Assembly (NCBI RefSeq): GCF_004341085.1
Contig: NZ_SLXW01000002.1
Location: 1,054,001 to 1,118,000 of the forward strand
DNA length: 64,000 nucleotides
Direction of reading: 5' to 3'
DNA from: Sphingomonas sp. PP-CE-1G-424
GTDB lineage: Bacteria; Pseudomonadota; Alphaproteobacteria; Sphingomonadales; Sphingomonadaceae
Below are positions 42,993 through 52,555 of this stretch, piece after piece; within the stretch, counting starts at the first letter, position 1, and every line of letters begins with the position of its first letter. The notes beneath the pieces are model-generated. The model did no database searches, had not been told where the DNA came from, and saw only the letters and a list, made by a program, of their open reading frames with translations. Position numbers and translations under genes: made by a program.

Positions 42993-44096
42993 TCAGCTCT
43001 CGAACAGATCCTTATACTGCCGAGGCTGCGACCGCAGATACTGCTTCGGCGCCTTCACGTTACCGCCAAGATGCGCGGCCGCATGCCAAGGCCACCGCGG
43101 ATCGTAGAGGATCGTCCGCGCCAGCGCGATCATGTCCGCATCGCCCGTCCCGATAATCGCCTCGGCCTGCTCGAAATCGGTGATCAGCCCGACCGCGACG
43201 ACCGGGATCGACACCGCGTGCTTCACCGCCCGCGCCAGCGGCACCTGATAGCTCGGCCCGACCGGGATCTGCTGCGCGGGCGTGATCCCACCGCTCGACA
43301 CGTGGATCGCGCTGCACCCACGCGCCTCCAGCGCCTTGGCGAACGCCACGGTCTGGTCGGAGTCCCAGCCGCCCTCGGCCCAGTCGGTCCCCGACACGCG
43401 CATCGTCACCGCGCGCTCCGCCGGGAACGCAGCGCGGACGGCGTCATACACCTCAAGCGGGAACCGCATCCGGTTATCGAGACTGCCGCCATACTCATCC
43501 TCGCGCCGGTTCGACACCGGCGACAGGAACTCGTGCAGCAGATACCCATGCGCCGCATGCAACTGCACCGCGTCGATCCCGAGCCGCGCCGCGCGCACCG
43601 TCGCCGCCACGAATGCATCGCGGACCCGCGCCAGCCCCTCGGCGTCGAGCGCGACCGGCGCGTTATCTTCCGGCAGGAACGGCACCGTCGAAGGCCCCTC
43701 GGTCTGCCACCCGTTCGGCTCACCGGGTGCGATCTGGAGCCCACCCTTCCAAGGTACCTCGCACGAGGCCTTGCGCCCGGCATGCGACAACTGGATCGCG
43801 ATCGGCATGTCGGACCAGCGCCGCACGCTCTCGATCACCCCCGCCATCGCCGCCTCGGTCGCGTCGTCGTACAGCCCGACGTCGCCATGCGTGATCCGCC
43901 CCTCGGGCAGCACCGCGCTTGCCTCGATCGTCAGCAGCGCCGCGCCCGACAGGGCAAGTTGCCCCAGATGGATCTGGTGCCAGTCGTTCATGCAGCCGTT
44001 GGTCGCCGAATATTGGCACATCGGCGCGATCACGATCCGGTTGGCGAGCGTCAGGTTGCCGACCTTGAGCGGCTCGAACAGTTTCGGGCCGCTCAT
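42993..44096 (-). CDS. NADH:flavin oxidoreductase/Old Yellow Enzyme (YqjM-like)
   Basis: A 367-residue FMN ene-reductase. The early APMCQYSA with its Cys tuning the flavin, LSHAGRKAS with the substrate-binding His, HAAHGYLLHEFLSP, and RREDEYGGSLDNRMRFPLEV are hallmarks of the YqjM class. It reduces electrophilic alkenes in the cytosol. The start at 44096 (MSGPKLFEPLKV) is chosen over a far upstream in-frame ATG. Confidence 0.92.
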   Translation of the reverse strand: MSGPKLFEPLKVGNLTLANRIVIAPMCQYSATNGCMNDWHQIHLGQLALSGAALLTIEASAVLPEGRITHGDVGLYDDATEAAMAGVIESVRRWSDMPIAIQLSHAGRKASCEVPWKGGLQIAPGEPNGWQTEGPSTVPFLPEDNAPVALDAEGLARVRDAFVAATVRAARLGIDAVQLHAAHGYLLHEFLSPVSNRREDEYGGSLDNRMRFPLEVYDAVRAAFPAERAVTMRVSGTDWAEGGWDSDQTVAFAKALEARGCSAIHVSSGGITPAQQIPVGPSYQVPLARAVKHAVSIPVVAVGLITDFEQAEAIIGTGDADMIALARTILYDPRWPWHAAAHLGGNVKAPKQYLRSQPRQYKDLFES

Positions 44097-44177
44097 GCGA
44101 GGATCGATCGGATGGTGTAAGGCATGTGCATGTCCTTGATACGTAGAAGAGTGCCGCGAAAACTCGCTGCTGCCTGC

Positions 44178-44203
44178 GGAACATAGGAACGGGCGGGCGG
44201 GTT
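44178..44203 (+). promoter_or_regulatory. Weak EcfG-type promoter candidate before the trehalose operon
   Basis: GGAAC at 44178-44182 is followed after 17 nt by GGTT at 44200-44203, one mismatch from the GGAAC-N16/17-CGTT pattern. It lies about 75 nt before the TTG start of treX. Trehalose operons are often under general-stress control, which is why it is listed. Confidence 0.3.
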
Positions 44204-44277
44204 TCACGGCAAGGAATGCTGCACCGCGATAAAGCCGCGCCCGCAGCGACCATTACGACACGAAAAGGGTCCTCGCA

Positions 44278-46380
44278 TTGCATCTACTGCCCGACACGCT
44301 CGACGCCGGCTCGGCCTATCCCCTCGGCGCGACCTTCGACGGCCTCGGCGTCAACTTCGCGGTCTATTCCGCTAATGCCGAGAAGATCGAACTGTGCGTC
44401 TATGATGAGACCGGCCGGCGCGAGCTGAAGCGCTATCCGCTGCCTGAATGGACCGACGAAGTCTGGCACGGCTACCTCCCCGACGCACAGCCCGGCCTTG
44501 TCTATGGCTACCGCGCGCATGGCCGGTACGCGCCCGAGGAAGGCCACCGCTTCAACCCGAACAAGCTGCTGCTCGATCCGTACGCCAAGCAAATGATCGG
44601 CGAACTTCGCTGGACCGACGCGATGTACGGATACCAGGTCAAGTCGCCGCGCGCGGACCTGAGCTTCGACAAGCGCGACAGCGCGCTGACGATGCCGAAG
44701 GGGGTCGTGACCGACAGCCATTTCGACTGGTCGCGCGACGTGCGTCCGAACACGCCCTGGTCCGAGACGGTGATCTACGAGGCGCATACCAAGGGCCTGA
44801 CCAAGCTGTTCGAGGAGGTCCAGCCCTCCGAGCGCGGCACCTTCGCGGCGCTTGGCAACCCCAAGGTCATCGATCACCTGAAACGCCTCGGCGTCACCGC
44901 GATCGAGCTGCTGCCGATCCACACCTACATTCAGGACCGCTTCCTCCAGGAAAAGGGCCTGCGCAATTACTGGGGCTACAACACCCTCAATTTCTTCACG
45001 CCGGAGCGTTCGTTCTTCGCGACCGACAGCCACGACGAACTTCGCCGCTCGATCCGCCGGCTGCATGCTGCCGGGATCGAGGTGATCCTCGACGTCGTCT
45101 ACAACCACACCTGCGAAGGCTCCGAACAAGGCCCGACGCTCTCCTGGCGCGGTCTGGACAACGCGAGCTATTACCGCCTCGTCAAGGACGACCCCCGCTA
45201 TTCGATCAACGACACCGGCACCGGCAACACGCTGAACCTCACCAAGGCGCGCGTGATCCAGATGGTTGCCGACTCGCTGCGCTACTGGGCGACCAGCTTC
45301 GGCATCGACGGTTTCCGCTTCGATCTCGGGCTGACGCTCGGCCGTACGGATACCGGCTTCGATCCCGGCGCAGGCTTCTTCGACGTGCTCCGCCAGGATC
45401 CCGTGCTTGGCAGGCTGAAGCTCATCACCGAACCGTGGGACATCGGCCCCGGCGGCTATCAGCTCGGCAACTTCCCCCCCGGTTTCGCCGAGTGGAACGA
45501 CAAGTACCGCGACACCGTGCGGAAATTCTGGCGCGGTGACCACGCGCAGCGCGCCGATCTCGCCGCGCGCCTGACCGGCTCGGCCGACCTGTTCGACCGC
45601 CGCGCGCGCCGCCCCTGGGCGAGCGTCAACCTGCTCGGCGCGCACGACGGCTACACGCTCGCCGACACCGTCGCCTACGAGGAGCGCCACAACGAGGCGA
45701 ACGGCGAGGACAATAACGACGGCCACTCGAACAACTGCTCGCGCAACTGGGGCGTCGAAGGCCCGACCGAAGACCCCGCGATCCTGGAGACCCGGTCGCG
45801 CGTGATGCGCTCGATGCTGACCACGCTGTTCGCCTCGCTCGGCACGCCGATGCTGGTGGCGGGCGACGAGTTCGGTCGCACGCAGAACGGCAACAACAAC
45901 GCGTACTGCCAGGACAACGAGATCAGCTGGCTCGACTGGAACAAGGCCAAGTCGCCCGAGGGCGATGCCCTGATCGACTTCACCGCGCGCCTGATCGCCC
46001 TCCGCCGCGACTACCCGATGCTCCGTGCCGGCAACTTCCTCTACGGCGAGGACACGCCCGCGGAAGGGCTGAAGGACATCGAATGGTGGGATGAGCGTGG
46101 CCTGCAACTCACGCCCGAAGACTGGGAGAACACCAACGGCCGCGCGCTGGTGATGCGCCGCGCGTGCGAGCAGGAATCGGGCGAAGTGCAGGTCATCTCT
46201 CTCCTGCTCAACGCCTCGGAAGGTCCGCTGACCTTCCACATGCCGCCGCCTGCAGAGGTCGAGCGCACCGTGCTGATCGACAGCAGCAAGCCGGAGCAGG
46301 GCACCACACCGATCAAGGACAGCTACGAGCTTCCCCCACAGGGTGCGGCACTACTCTCGTGGACGATTGCAGCGGCATGA
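44278..46380 (+). CDS. treX: Glycogen debranching enzyme (isoamylase type)
   Basis: A 700-residue GH13 debranching enzyme that cleaves alpha-1,6 branches of glycogen to give linear glucans for the trehalose route. It has an N-terminal CBM48 (YPLGATFDGLGVNFAVYSAN) and the GH13 barrel with ILDVVYNHT, GFRFDLG (nucleophile Asp), ITEPWD (acid Glu) and LLGAHDGYTL. It starts with TTG at 44278 after AAAAGGG. The name glgX would fit equally; treX is used because treZ and treY follow. The last codons overlap treZ (ATGA). Confidence 0.92.
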   Translation: MHLLPDTLDAGSAYPLGATFDGLGVNFAVYSANAEKIELCVYDETGRRELKRYPLPEWTDEVWHGYLPDAQPGLVYGYRAHGRYAPEEGHRFNPNKLLLDPYAKQMIGELRWTDAMYGYQVKSPRADLSFDKRDSALTMPKGVVTDSHFDWSRDVRPNTPWSETVIYEAHTKGLTKLFEEVQPSERGTFAALGNPKVIDHLKRLGVTAIELLPIHTYIQDRFLQEKGLRNYWGYNTLNFFTPERSFFATDSHDELRRSIRRLHAAGIEVILDVVYNHTCEGSEQGPTLSWRGLDNASYYRLVKDDPRYSINDTGTGNTLNLTKARVIQMVADSLRYWATSFGIDGFRFDLGLTLGRTDTGFDPGAGFFDVLRQDPVLGRLKLITEPWDIGPGGYQLGNFPPGFAEWNDKYRDTVRKFWRGDHAQRADLAARLTGSADLFDRRARRPWASVNLLGAHDGYTLADTVAYEERHNEANGEDNNDGHSNNCSRNWGVEGPTEDPAILETRSRVMRSMLTTLFASLGTPMLVAGDEFGRTQNGNNNAYCQDNEISWLDWNKAKSPEGDALIDFTARLIALRRDYPMLRAGNFLYGEDTPAEGLKDIEWWDERGLQLTPEDWENTNGRALVMRRACEQESGEVQVISLLLNASEGPLTFHMPPPAEVERTVLIDSSKPEQGTTPIKDSYELPPQGAALLSWTIAAA

Positions 46381-48080
46381 ACTGGGGACCGACGCTTTCC
46401 GGGGACGGGACGGTCTTCCGTCTCTGGGCACCTGACCGCGATGCGGTGACGCTTGAGATCGCCGATGGCGACGCGGTCCCAATGACCCCCGAACCGGAGG
46501 GTTGGTTCAGCGCTAGAGCTCCGGTCGGCGCCGGTGCTCGGTATCGATTCCGGCTTGCGGACGAGCTGACCGTTCCTGACCCGGCTTCGCGTGCACAGGA
46601 CGGCGGCGTCCATGGCTGGAGCGTGGTTTTCGACCAAGCCTATGACTGGCGCACTCCGGACTGGCGCGGCCGACCGTGGGAAGAGGTGGTCATCCAGGAG
46701 GTCCATGTCGGCACGCTCGGCGGCTTCGCAGGCGTCGCAGATCACCTCCCGGCGATCGCCGAACTCGGCATCACCGCGATCGAACTCATGCCCGTCAACG
46801 CGTTCGGCGGCACCCGCAACTGGGGCTATGACGGCGTGCTCCCCTACGCCCCCGCCGAAAGCTACGGGACGCCCGATGATTTGAAGGCGCTGGTCGACCG
46901 CGCGCACGAACTCGGTTTGGCCGTGTTCCTCGACGTGGTCTACAATCACTTCGGCCCCGACGGAAACTACCTCGGCGCCTATGCAAAGGGCTTCTTCCAC
47001 CCCGAGGTCGACACTCCCTGGGGCGGTGCGGTCGCGGTCGACCAGGCGCCGGTCCACCGCTATTTCGTCGACAACGCGCTGATGTGGCTGAACGAGTACC
47101 GCTTCGACGGCCTTCGCTTCGACGCGGTCCACGCGATCGAGAACGACGCCTTCCTCGACGCGATGGCCGCCGAACTGCGCGAGAAGACCACAGGTCGCCA
47201 CGTCCACCTCGTCCTCGAGAACGAAGGCAACGACGCCGACCGACTCCACCCCGCCGCGTTCGATGCGCAATGGAACGACGACTTCCACAACGTCCTCCAC
47301 GTCCTCCTCACCGGCGAGACCAGCGCCTATTACGCCGACTTCGCCGACCGCCCCGCCGAACGCCTCGCGCGCTGCCTCGGCGAAGGCTTTATCTACCAAG
47401 GCGAAGGCTCCCCCAACCATGACGGCAAGCCGCGCGGCAAGCCCAGTGCGCACCTCTCGCCGACCGCGTTCGTCGCATTCCTCCAGAACCACGACCAGAT
47501 CGGCAACCGGGCGATGGGCGAACGCCTGACGCTGCTCGCCGACCGCCAGAAGCTCCGCGCCGCCACCGTGCTGCTGCTGCTGGGCCCGCAAATCCCGCTG
47601 CTCTTCATCGGCGACGAGCACGGCAGCGAAAGCCCGTTCCTATTCTTCACCGACTTCCACGATGAACTGGCGGACGCGGTGCGCGAAGGCCGACGGAAAG
47701 AGTTCGCCAAGTTCGCAGCCTTCGCCGATCCCGAAGCACGCAAGGCGATCCCAGACCCCAACGCGCACGAAACCTTTCTCCAATCGCGAGCACGGCCCGG
47801 CGCCGAGGCGGCCGAGTGGCAGGACCTGTACCGCACCCTGCTCAAGATCCGCCACGAACAGATCATCCCCCGCCTGCGCGATACGGCCGCAATCGGTGCC
47901 GAGGCGATTGGCGAGGGGGCGGTCGTTGCGCGCTGGCGGATGGGCGACGGCGCAATCCTGACAATTGCGCTCAATCTCGGCGACGATGTCGTTGATTTTC
48001 CTCTACTAGAGGCTTCGCCAATCTTCGCGGATGGCGAGCCCGGCCAATCTGCCAGCGTGGCAGTCTGGCTGGACCGATGA
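46377..48080 (+). CDS. treZ: Malto-oligosyltrehalose trehalohydrolase
   Basis: A 567-residue GH13 enzyme that releases trehalose from maltooligosyltrehalose. An N-terminal beta domain (GPTLSGDGTVFRLWAP) precedes the barrel: FLDVVYNHFGPDGNY, GLRFDAVHAI with nucleophile Asp, LVLENEGND with acid Glu, and FLQNHDQIGNRAMGERL. The ATG overlaps the treX stop and the stop overlaps the malQ start, both ATGA, so the four genes are translated as one unit. Confidence 0.94.
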   Translation: MNWGPTLSGDGTVFRLWAPDRDAVTLEIADGDAVPMTPEPEGWFSARAPVGAGARYRFRLADELTVPDPASRAQDGGVHGWSVVFDQAYDWRTPDWRGRPWEEVVIQEVHVGTLGGFAGVADHLPAIAELGITAIELMPVNAFGGTRNWGYDGVLPYAPAESYGTPDDLKALVDRAHELGLAVFLDVVYNHFGPDGNYLGAYAKGFFHPEVDTPWGGAVAVDQAPVHRYFVDNALMWLNEYRFDGLRFDAVHAIENDAFLDAMAAELREKTTGRHVHLVLENEGNDADRLHPAAFDAQWNDDFHNVLHVLLTGETSAYYADFADRPAERLARCLGEGFIYQGEGSPNHDGKPRGKPSAHLSPTAFVAFLQNHDQIGNRAMGERLTLLADRQKLRAATVLLLLGPQIPLLFIGDEHGSESPFLFFTDFHDELADAVREGRRKEFAKFAAFADPEARKAIPDPNAHETFLQSRARPGAEAAEWQDLYRTLLKIRHEQIIPRLRDTAAIGAEAIGEGAVVARWRMGDGAILTIALNLGDDVVDFPLLEASPIFADGEPGQSASVAVWLDR

Positions 48081-50053
48081 GCGGCCTCCGAACACTCGCT
48101 GTCGCCGCCGGCCTGCAACCCGAATGGCAGGACGCAGCGGGTCGTCGCCAGACCGTCTCCAACGGTGCGCTACAGGCGATTCTGGATCGTCTCGGCCATC
48201 CGTCCGGGAGCGACAAGCAGATCGCCGAAAGCCTCGCCGCGATCGAAGCGCGAAACGCGCAGGGTGTCCGTTTCTTGTCCGTCGATGTGGAAGACCCGAT
48301 CCGGCTGACATCGAAGGTATCGGGCAAAGCCGAATTTACGTTCGAAGACGGTACGACGCGCTCCGTCACAGTCGATAACGGCGAGTTGAGCCCGATAAGA
48401 AAGAGCGGCTACCACAAGCTTGAAATCAATGGCGAAGTTGTGGAAATTCTCGTCGCGCCGCGCCGCTGCTACACGATCGCCGACGCGCTACCGGGCCGCA
48501 AACTCTGGGCGCCCGCCGTCCAGATCCCGAGCCTCCGCACCGACGTGTCGAAAGCGTTCGGCGACTTCGTTTCGCTAACCGATGCCGCCCAAGCCTTCGG
48601 CCAACGCGGCGCCGATGCTGTCGCGATCAGCCCGACGCACGCATTGTTCCCCGCCGACGCCAGCCGATACAGCCCCTACGCACCCTCGAGCCGGCAATTC
48701 CTCAACGGCCTGTACGGCGACCCGGCGGCATTCGGCGCAAAGTCCGACAACCGCGGCCTCCCCGAACTGATCGACTGGCACGCCGCGATCCCCGAAAAGC
48801 TCGCGCGACTACGCAAGAGCTTCGATCAAGTGCTTTCACAGAATGAAGAAACCCTGACCACGTTCAGGCGTCAAGGTGGCGACGACCTCGAACGCCATGC
48901 CGAGTTCGACGCCCTCCACGCGCATTTCCTCGCGACCAGGGGCGCACGCGGCTGGCAGCAATGGCCCGTCGAATATCACGATCCTACCAGCCCTACCGTC
49001 CGCCGCTTCGTCGCGGAGCATGCGGACGACGTCACGTTCTACATCTTCCTCCAATGGCTAGCACGGCGCGATCTCGACGCCGCGCAGACGGCCGCCAAGG
49101 ACTCCGGCATGGCGATCGGCCTCATTGCCGATCTCGCCGTCGGCATGGACTCCGGAGGCAGCCACGGCTGGAGCCGGCGCAGCGACTTGCTCACCGGCCT
49201 CTCGATCGGCGCGCCGCCCGATCCGCTGGGCCCCGACGGGCAAAGCTGGGGCATCACGGGGTTCGATCCGCAAGCGTTGCGCGATACTGCCTTCGCTCCC
49301 TTCATCGCGACGATCCGCTCAGCGCTCGCGCATGCCGGCGGCATCCGCATCGACCACGCGTTCGGCCTCCGTCGCCTCTGGGTCGTCCCCGAAGGCGCGT
49401 CAGCAGCGGGAGGCGCGTATCTCGACATGCCGTTCAACGACCTGATGCGGATCGTCGCGATGGAATCGCAGCGTGCCAAAGCAATCGTCATCGGCGAAGA
49501 CCTGGGTACCGTACCCGACGGGTTCCGCGAGGCGATGGACGCCCGTGCCATGCTCGGCATGCGCGTCCTCTGGTTCGAGCGCGACGCGGACGGCTTCGTC
49601 CCCCCCGCCAGATGGTCGCCCGACGCGGTGGCGATGACCGGTACGCACGATCTCGCCACCGTCGCAGGCTGGTGGAGCGGCCGCGATATCGATTGGACGT
49701 GGGACCTCGGACGCAAGTCCGACGCCGTCGACAAACCCACGGACCTCGCCGCTCGCGCCGAGGACCGCGTCGCGCTCTGGTCTGCGTTCGACACCGGCAC
49801 CGAACAGCCCACCCCCGAAGACACCGACTCGGTCGTCGACGCCGCCATCGCGCACGTCGCCAGCACGCCCTGCGCGCTCGCCATCATCCCGATCGAAGAC
49901 CTCATCGGACTGGTCGAGCAACCCAACCTCCCCGGCACGATCGACGAACACCCCAACTGGCGCCGCCGCATGCCCGACACGACCGAGGCGCTGCTCGCCA
50001 GCCCCGAAGTCGCCGCCCGCATCGACACGCTCAACGCCACGAGACCCGCATGA
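48077..50053 (+). CDS. malQ: 4-alpha-glucanotransferase (amylomaltase)
   Basis: A 658-residue GH77 enzyme that moves glucan segments between maltooligosaccharides. The motifs are GIRIDHAFGL (nucleophile), VIGEDLGTVP (acid/base Glu) and MTGTHDLATVAGWW. In this operon it likely rebuilds short maltooligosaccharides into chains long enough for TreY. The start overlaps treZ and the stop overlaps treY, both by ATGA. Confidence 0.93.
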   Translation: MSGLRTLAVAAGLQPEWQDAAGRRQTVSNGALQAILDRLGHPSGSDKQIAESLAAIEARNAQGVRFLSVDVEDPIRLTSKVSGKAEFTFEDGTTRSVTVDNGELSPIRKSGYHKLEINGEVVEILVAPRRCYTIADALPGRKLWAPAVQIPSLRTDVSKAFGDFVSLTDAAQAFGQRGADAVAISPTHALFPADASRYSPYAPSSRQFLNGLYGDPAAFGAKSDNRGLPELIDWHAAIPEKLARLRKSFDQVLSQNEETLTTFRRQGGDDLERHAEFDALHAHFLATRGARGWQQWPVEYHDPTSPTVRRFVAEHADDVTFYIFLQWLARRDLDAAQTAAKDSGMAIGLIADLAVGMDSGGSHGWSRRSDLLTGLSIGAPPDPLGPDGQSWGITGFDPQALRDTAFAPFIATIRSALAHAGGIRIDHAFGLRRLWVVPEGASAAGGAYLDMPFNDLMRIVAMESQRAKAIVIGEDLGTVPDGFREAMDARAMLGMRVLWFERDADGFVPPARWSPDAVAMTGTHDLATVAGWWSGRDIDWTWDLGRKSDAVDKPTDLAARAEDRVALWSAFDTGTEQPTPEDTDSVVDAAIAHVASTPCALAIIPIEDLIGLVEQPNLPGTIDEHPNWRRRMPDTTEALLASPEVAARIDTLNATRPA

Positions 50054-52491
50054 TCCCGCCTACAACGCCGCGCGCAACCTACCGCTTCCAGTTCCACAAG
50101 GACTTCACCTTCGCCGATGCCGAAGCGCTGGTGCCCTATCTCGACGACCTCGGGATCAGCCACCTCTACGCCTCGCCGATTACCACCGCGCGAAGCGGGT
50201 CCACCCACGGCTACGACGTCGTCGACCCGACCCGCATCAACCCCGAACTCGGCGGCGAGGACGCGTTCCGAAGCCTCGTTGCAGCCCTTCGCGCGCTAGA
50301 CATGGGCGTCATCATCGACATCGTTCCGAACCACATGGGCGTTGCTGGAGGGGAGAATGCGTGGTGGAAAAACGTCCTAACGCATGGTGAAGGCAGCGAA
50401 TTCTCGCGCTACTTCGACATCGACTGGCGCGAGAAGCTTGTCCTCCCGATTCTCGGTGACCCGCTCGCCGAAACACTGACCAGCGGCACGCTGAAGGTGG
50501 AACAGGTAGACGGCCGCTACGTCCTCGAAGCGTACGGCGAACATCGCCTGCCTATCCGCGACGAGGACCAGGCCACCGCAGCGACGGACGACATCGCCGC
50601 ACTGATCGACCGCCAGCATTACCGCCTGGCGTCATGGCGCGTCGCGAACGACGAACTCAACTGGCGGCGGTTCTTCACGATCAACGACCTCGCCGGCCTT
50701 CGCGCCGAAGACCCCATCGTGTTCGAGGCGACGCACGCACTGTATTTCCGCCTCTACGCCGAGGGCCTCATCGATGGCGTCCGCGTCGATCATGTCGATG
50801 GCCTGACCGACCCAGCCGGCTATTGCCAACAACTCCGGGCGCGTCTCGACGCGATCGAACGTCCCGCCGATGCGCCGGCAGGGCCTGCCTACATCGTCAT
50901 CGAGAAGATCCTTGCCGACGGCGAACCGCTCAGCACCGACTGGGGCGTCGATGGTACCAGCGGCTATGACTTCATGGAGCAGGTCACGGCCTTGCTCCAT
51001 GCCCCCGCCGGCGCTGACCCGCTCGGCAAGCTCTGGGCAGACATAAGCGGTCGCTCCGCCGACTTCGCACCCGAGGAACTGCGTGCGCGGCAGGAACTGC
51101 TCGCCTGGCAGTTCGACGCGCAGCACCGCCGGTGCGTCGAGGCGTTCGCCACGCTCGCTCGCACGGCCGTCGAGTGTGATGGTCTGACAACGGGCATGCT
51201 GCACCGCGCGATCGAACGCCTGCTCTGGGTCTTTCCGGTCTACCGGACCTACGGCACGGGCGATGCCGCACCCGCAGCAGACGCCGAGATCCGCGAAATC
51301 GTCTGTCAGCGCGTTGCTGAGTTCGTCCCCCCCGGCGAGGGCCCCGTAGTCGACCAAATCCTGTCCTGGCTGGCAGGCGATGGCCCAGGCGACCCCGCAC
51401 TCGTAGCCGACGCCGTGCGGCAGTTCCAGCAACTCTCCGCGCCGATCGCTGCCAAGGCGGTCGAGGACACCACCTTCTACCGCTACGGGCGCCTGCTGTC
51501 GCGCAATGACGTCGGCTTCGACGCCGCGCGCCTGTCGCTCGATATCGACGCCTTCCACGCCGCGATGATCGAGCGGGCGCGGGACTGGCCATCCGCCATG
51601 CTCGCGACCGCGACGCACGACCACAAGCGCGGCGAGGACGTCCGCGCGCGGCTCGCGGTGCTGAGCGAACTCCCCGATCTCTGGCGCACGCGCGCGGAGC
51701 ATTGGTTCGAATTAGCTGCTCCGTATGCGGGCGGCGTCGATCCCGCCGACACCTATATGCTGCTCCAGACGCTGTTCGGCGCATGGCCGGAAGGCCTTGC
51801 CGCATCGCATGCCGACGGCCTGTCCGGCTACGCCGAGCGGATCGTCGCGTGGCAGCAAAAGGCGTTGCGCGAGGCCAAGCTTCGTTCGTCCTGGGAGGCG
51901 CCGGACGAGGCCTACGAAACTCGTTACCATGACCTCGCGCGCGTTTTGCTCGATCCCGCACGGTCTCCCGCGTTCCTCGACGATATCGTTGCGTTCGTGG
52001 GCCGGATCGCGCCTGCGGCCGCTGCCAATAGCCTCGCTCAGGTTGCACTGCGCTACGCCGTGCCCGGCGTCCCCGATCTGTATCAGGGTACCGAAATGGC
52101 CGATCTGAGCCTGGTCGACCCCGACAATCGCCGCCCGATCGACTATGCGCGCCTTCGGGATTGGTCGGCCTCGAAGGCGCCGGCGAAGATGGCGCTGATC
52201 AAGCGGCTTCTCGCGCTGCGCCGAGAGCATCCCGACGTGTTCTCGGAAGGCGCCTACGAGCCTGTCGGCTTGACCGGCATTCGCGCGGATCAAGCCATCG
52301 CGTTCCGGCGGGTTGGCAGGGAGGTAAGCCTGCGCTGCGTCGTCCCGATGCGCTGCGCCGAGTGCCATCTCGAAGGGATCGACGCGCGCCATTGGTGGGG
52401 CGACACCGCGCTCGCATCCGGCGAACTGCTCGCCGATCTGCTCGGCGAACACGCGCTATCGGTCGAGATGCTGTCTTCGCAGCAGCGTTAG
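50050..52491 (+). CDS. treY: Malto-oligosyltrehalose synthase
   Basis: An 813-residue GH13 isomerase that turns the reducing-end alpha-1,4 bond of maltooligosaccharides into trehalose's alpha,alpha-1,1 bond. It has ATYRFQFHKDFTFADAEALV near the N-terminus, IIDIVPNHMG, GVRVDHVDGL (nucleophile), YIVIEKILADGE (acid), and TATHDHKRGEDVRARL. It is the last gene of the operon, followed by a terminator. The ATG at 50050 overlaps malQ. Confidence 0.94.
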   Translation: MIPPTTPRATYRFQFHKDFTFADAEALVPYLDDLGISHLYASPITTARSGSTHGYDVVDPTRINPELGGEDAFRSLVAALRALDMGVIIDIVPNHMGVAGGENAWWKNVLTHGEGSEFSRYFDIDWREKLVLPILGDPLAETLTSGTLKVEQVDGRYVLEAYGEHRLPIRDEDQATAATDDIAALIDRQHYRLASWRVANDELNWRRFFTINDLAGLRAEDPIVFEATHALYFRLYAEGLIDGVRVDHVDGLTDPAGYCQQLRARLDAIERPADAPAGPAYIVIEKILADGEPLSTDWGVDGTSGYDFMEQVTALLHAPAGADPLGKLWADISGRSADFAPEELRARQELLAWQFDAQHRRCVEAFATLARTAVECDGLTTGMLHRAIERLLWVFPVYRTYGTGDAAPAADAEIREIVCQRVAEFVPPGEGPVVDQILSWLAGDGPGDPALVADAVRQFQQLSAPIAAKAVEDTTFYRYGRLLSRNDVGFDAARLSLDIDAFHAAMIERARDWPSAMLATATHDHKRGEDVRARLAVLSELPDLWRTRAEHWFELAAPYAGGVDPADTYMLLQTLFGAWPEGLAASHADGLSGYAERIVAWQQKALREAKLRSSWEAPDEAYETRYHDLARVLLDPARSPAFLDDIVAFVGRIAPAAAANSLAQVALRYAVPGVPDLYQGTEMADLSLVDPDNRRPIDYARLRDWSASKAPAKMALIKRLLALRREHPDVFSEGAYEPVGLTGIRADQAIAFRRVGREVSLRCVVPMRCAECHLEGIDARHWWGDTALASGELLADLLGEHALSVEMLSSQQR

Positions 52492-52508
52492 CGCCGATCG
52501 CGAGACTG

Positions 52509-52546
52509 GGAGGTTGGGATCGAGCGAGTGACGCCAACCTCCTTTT
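52509..52546 (+). terminator. Rho-independent terminator after treY
   Basis: The stem GGAGGTTGG (52509-52517) pairs with CCAACCTCC (52534-52542), with a 16-nt loop, followed by TTTT. It sits 17 nt after the treY stop, between two convergent genes. Confidence 0.75.
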
Positions 52547-52555
52547 ACCGCTCGC

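Noticed and set aside
44284..46239. 651-codon minus-strand open frame
   Set aside because: It is antisense to treX, whose catalytic motifs are clear; the opposite frame has a valine/glutamate-rich pattern without fold.
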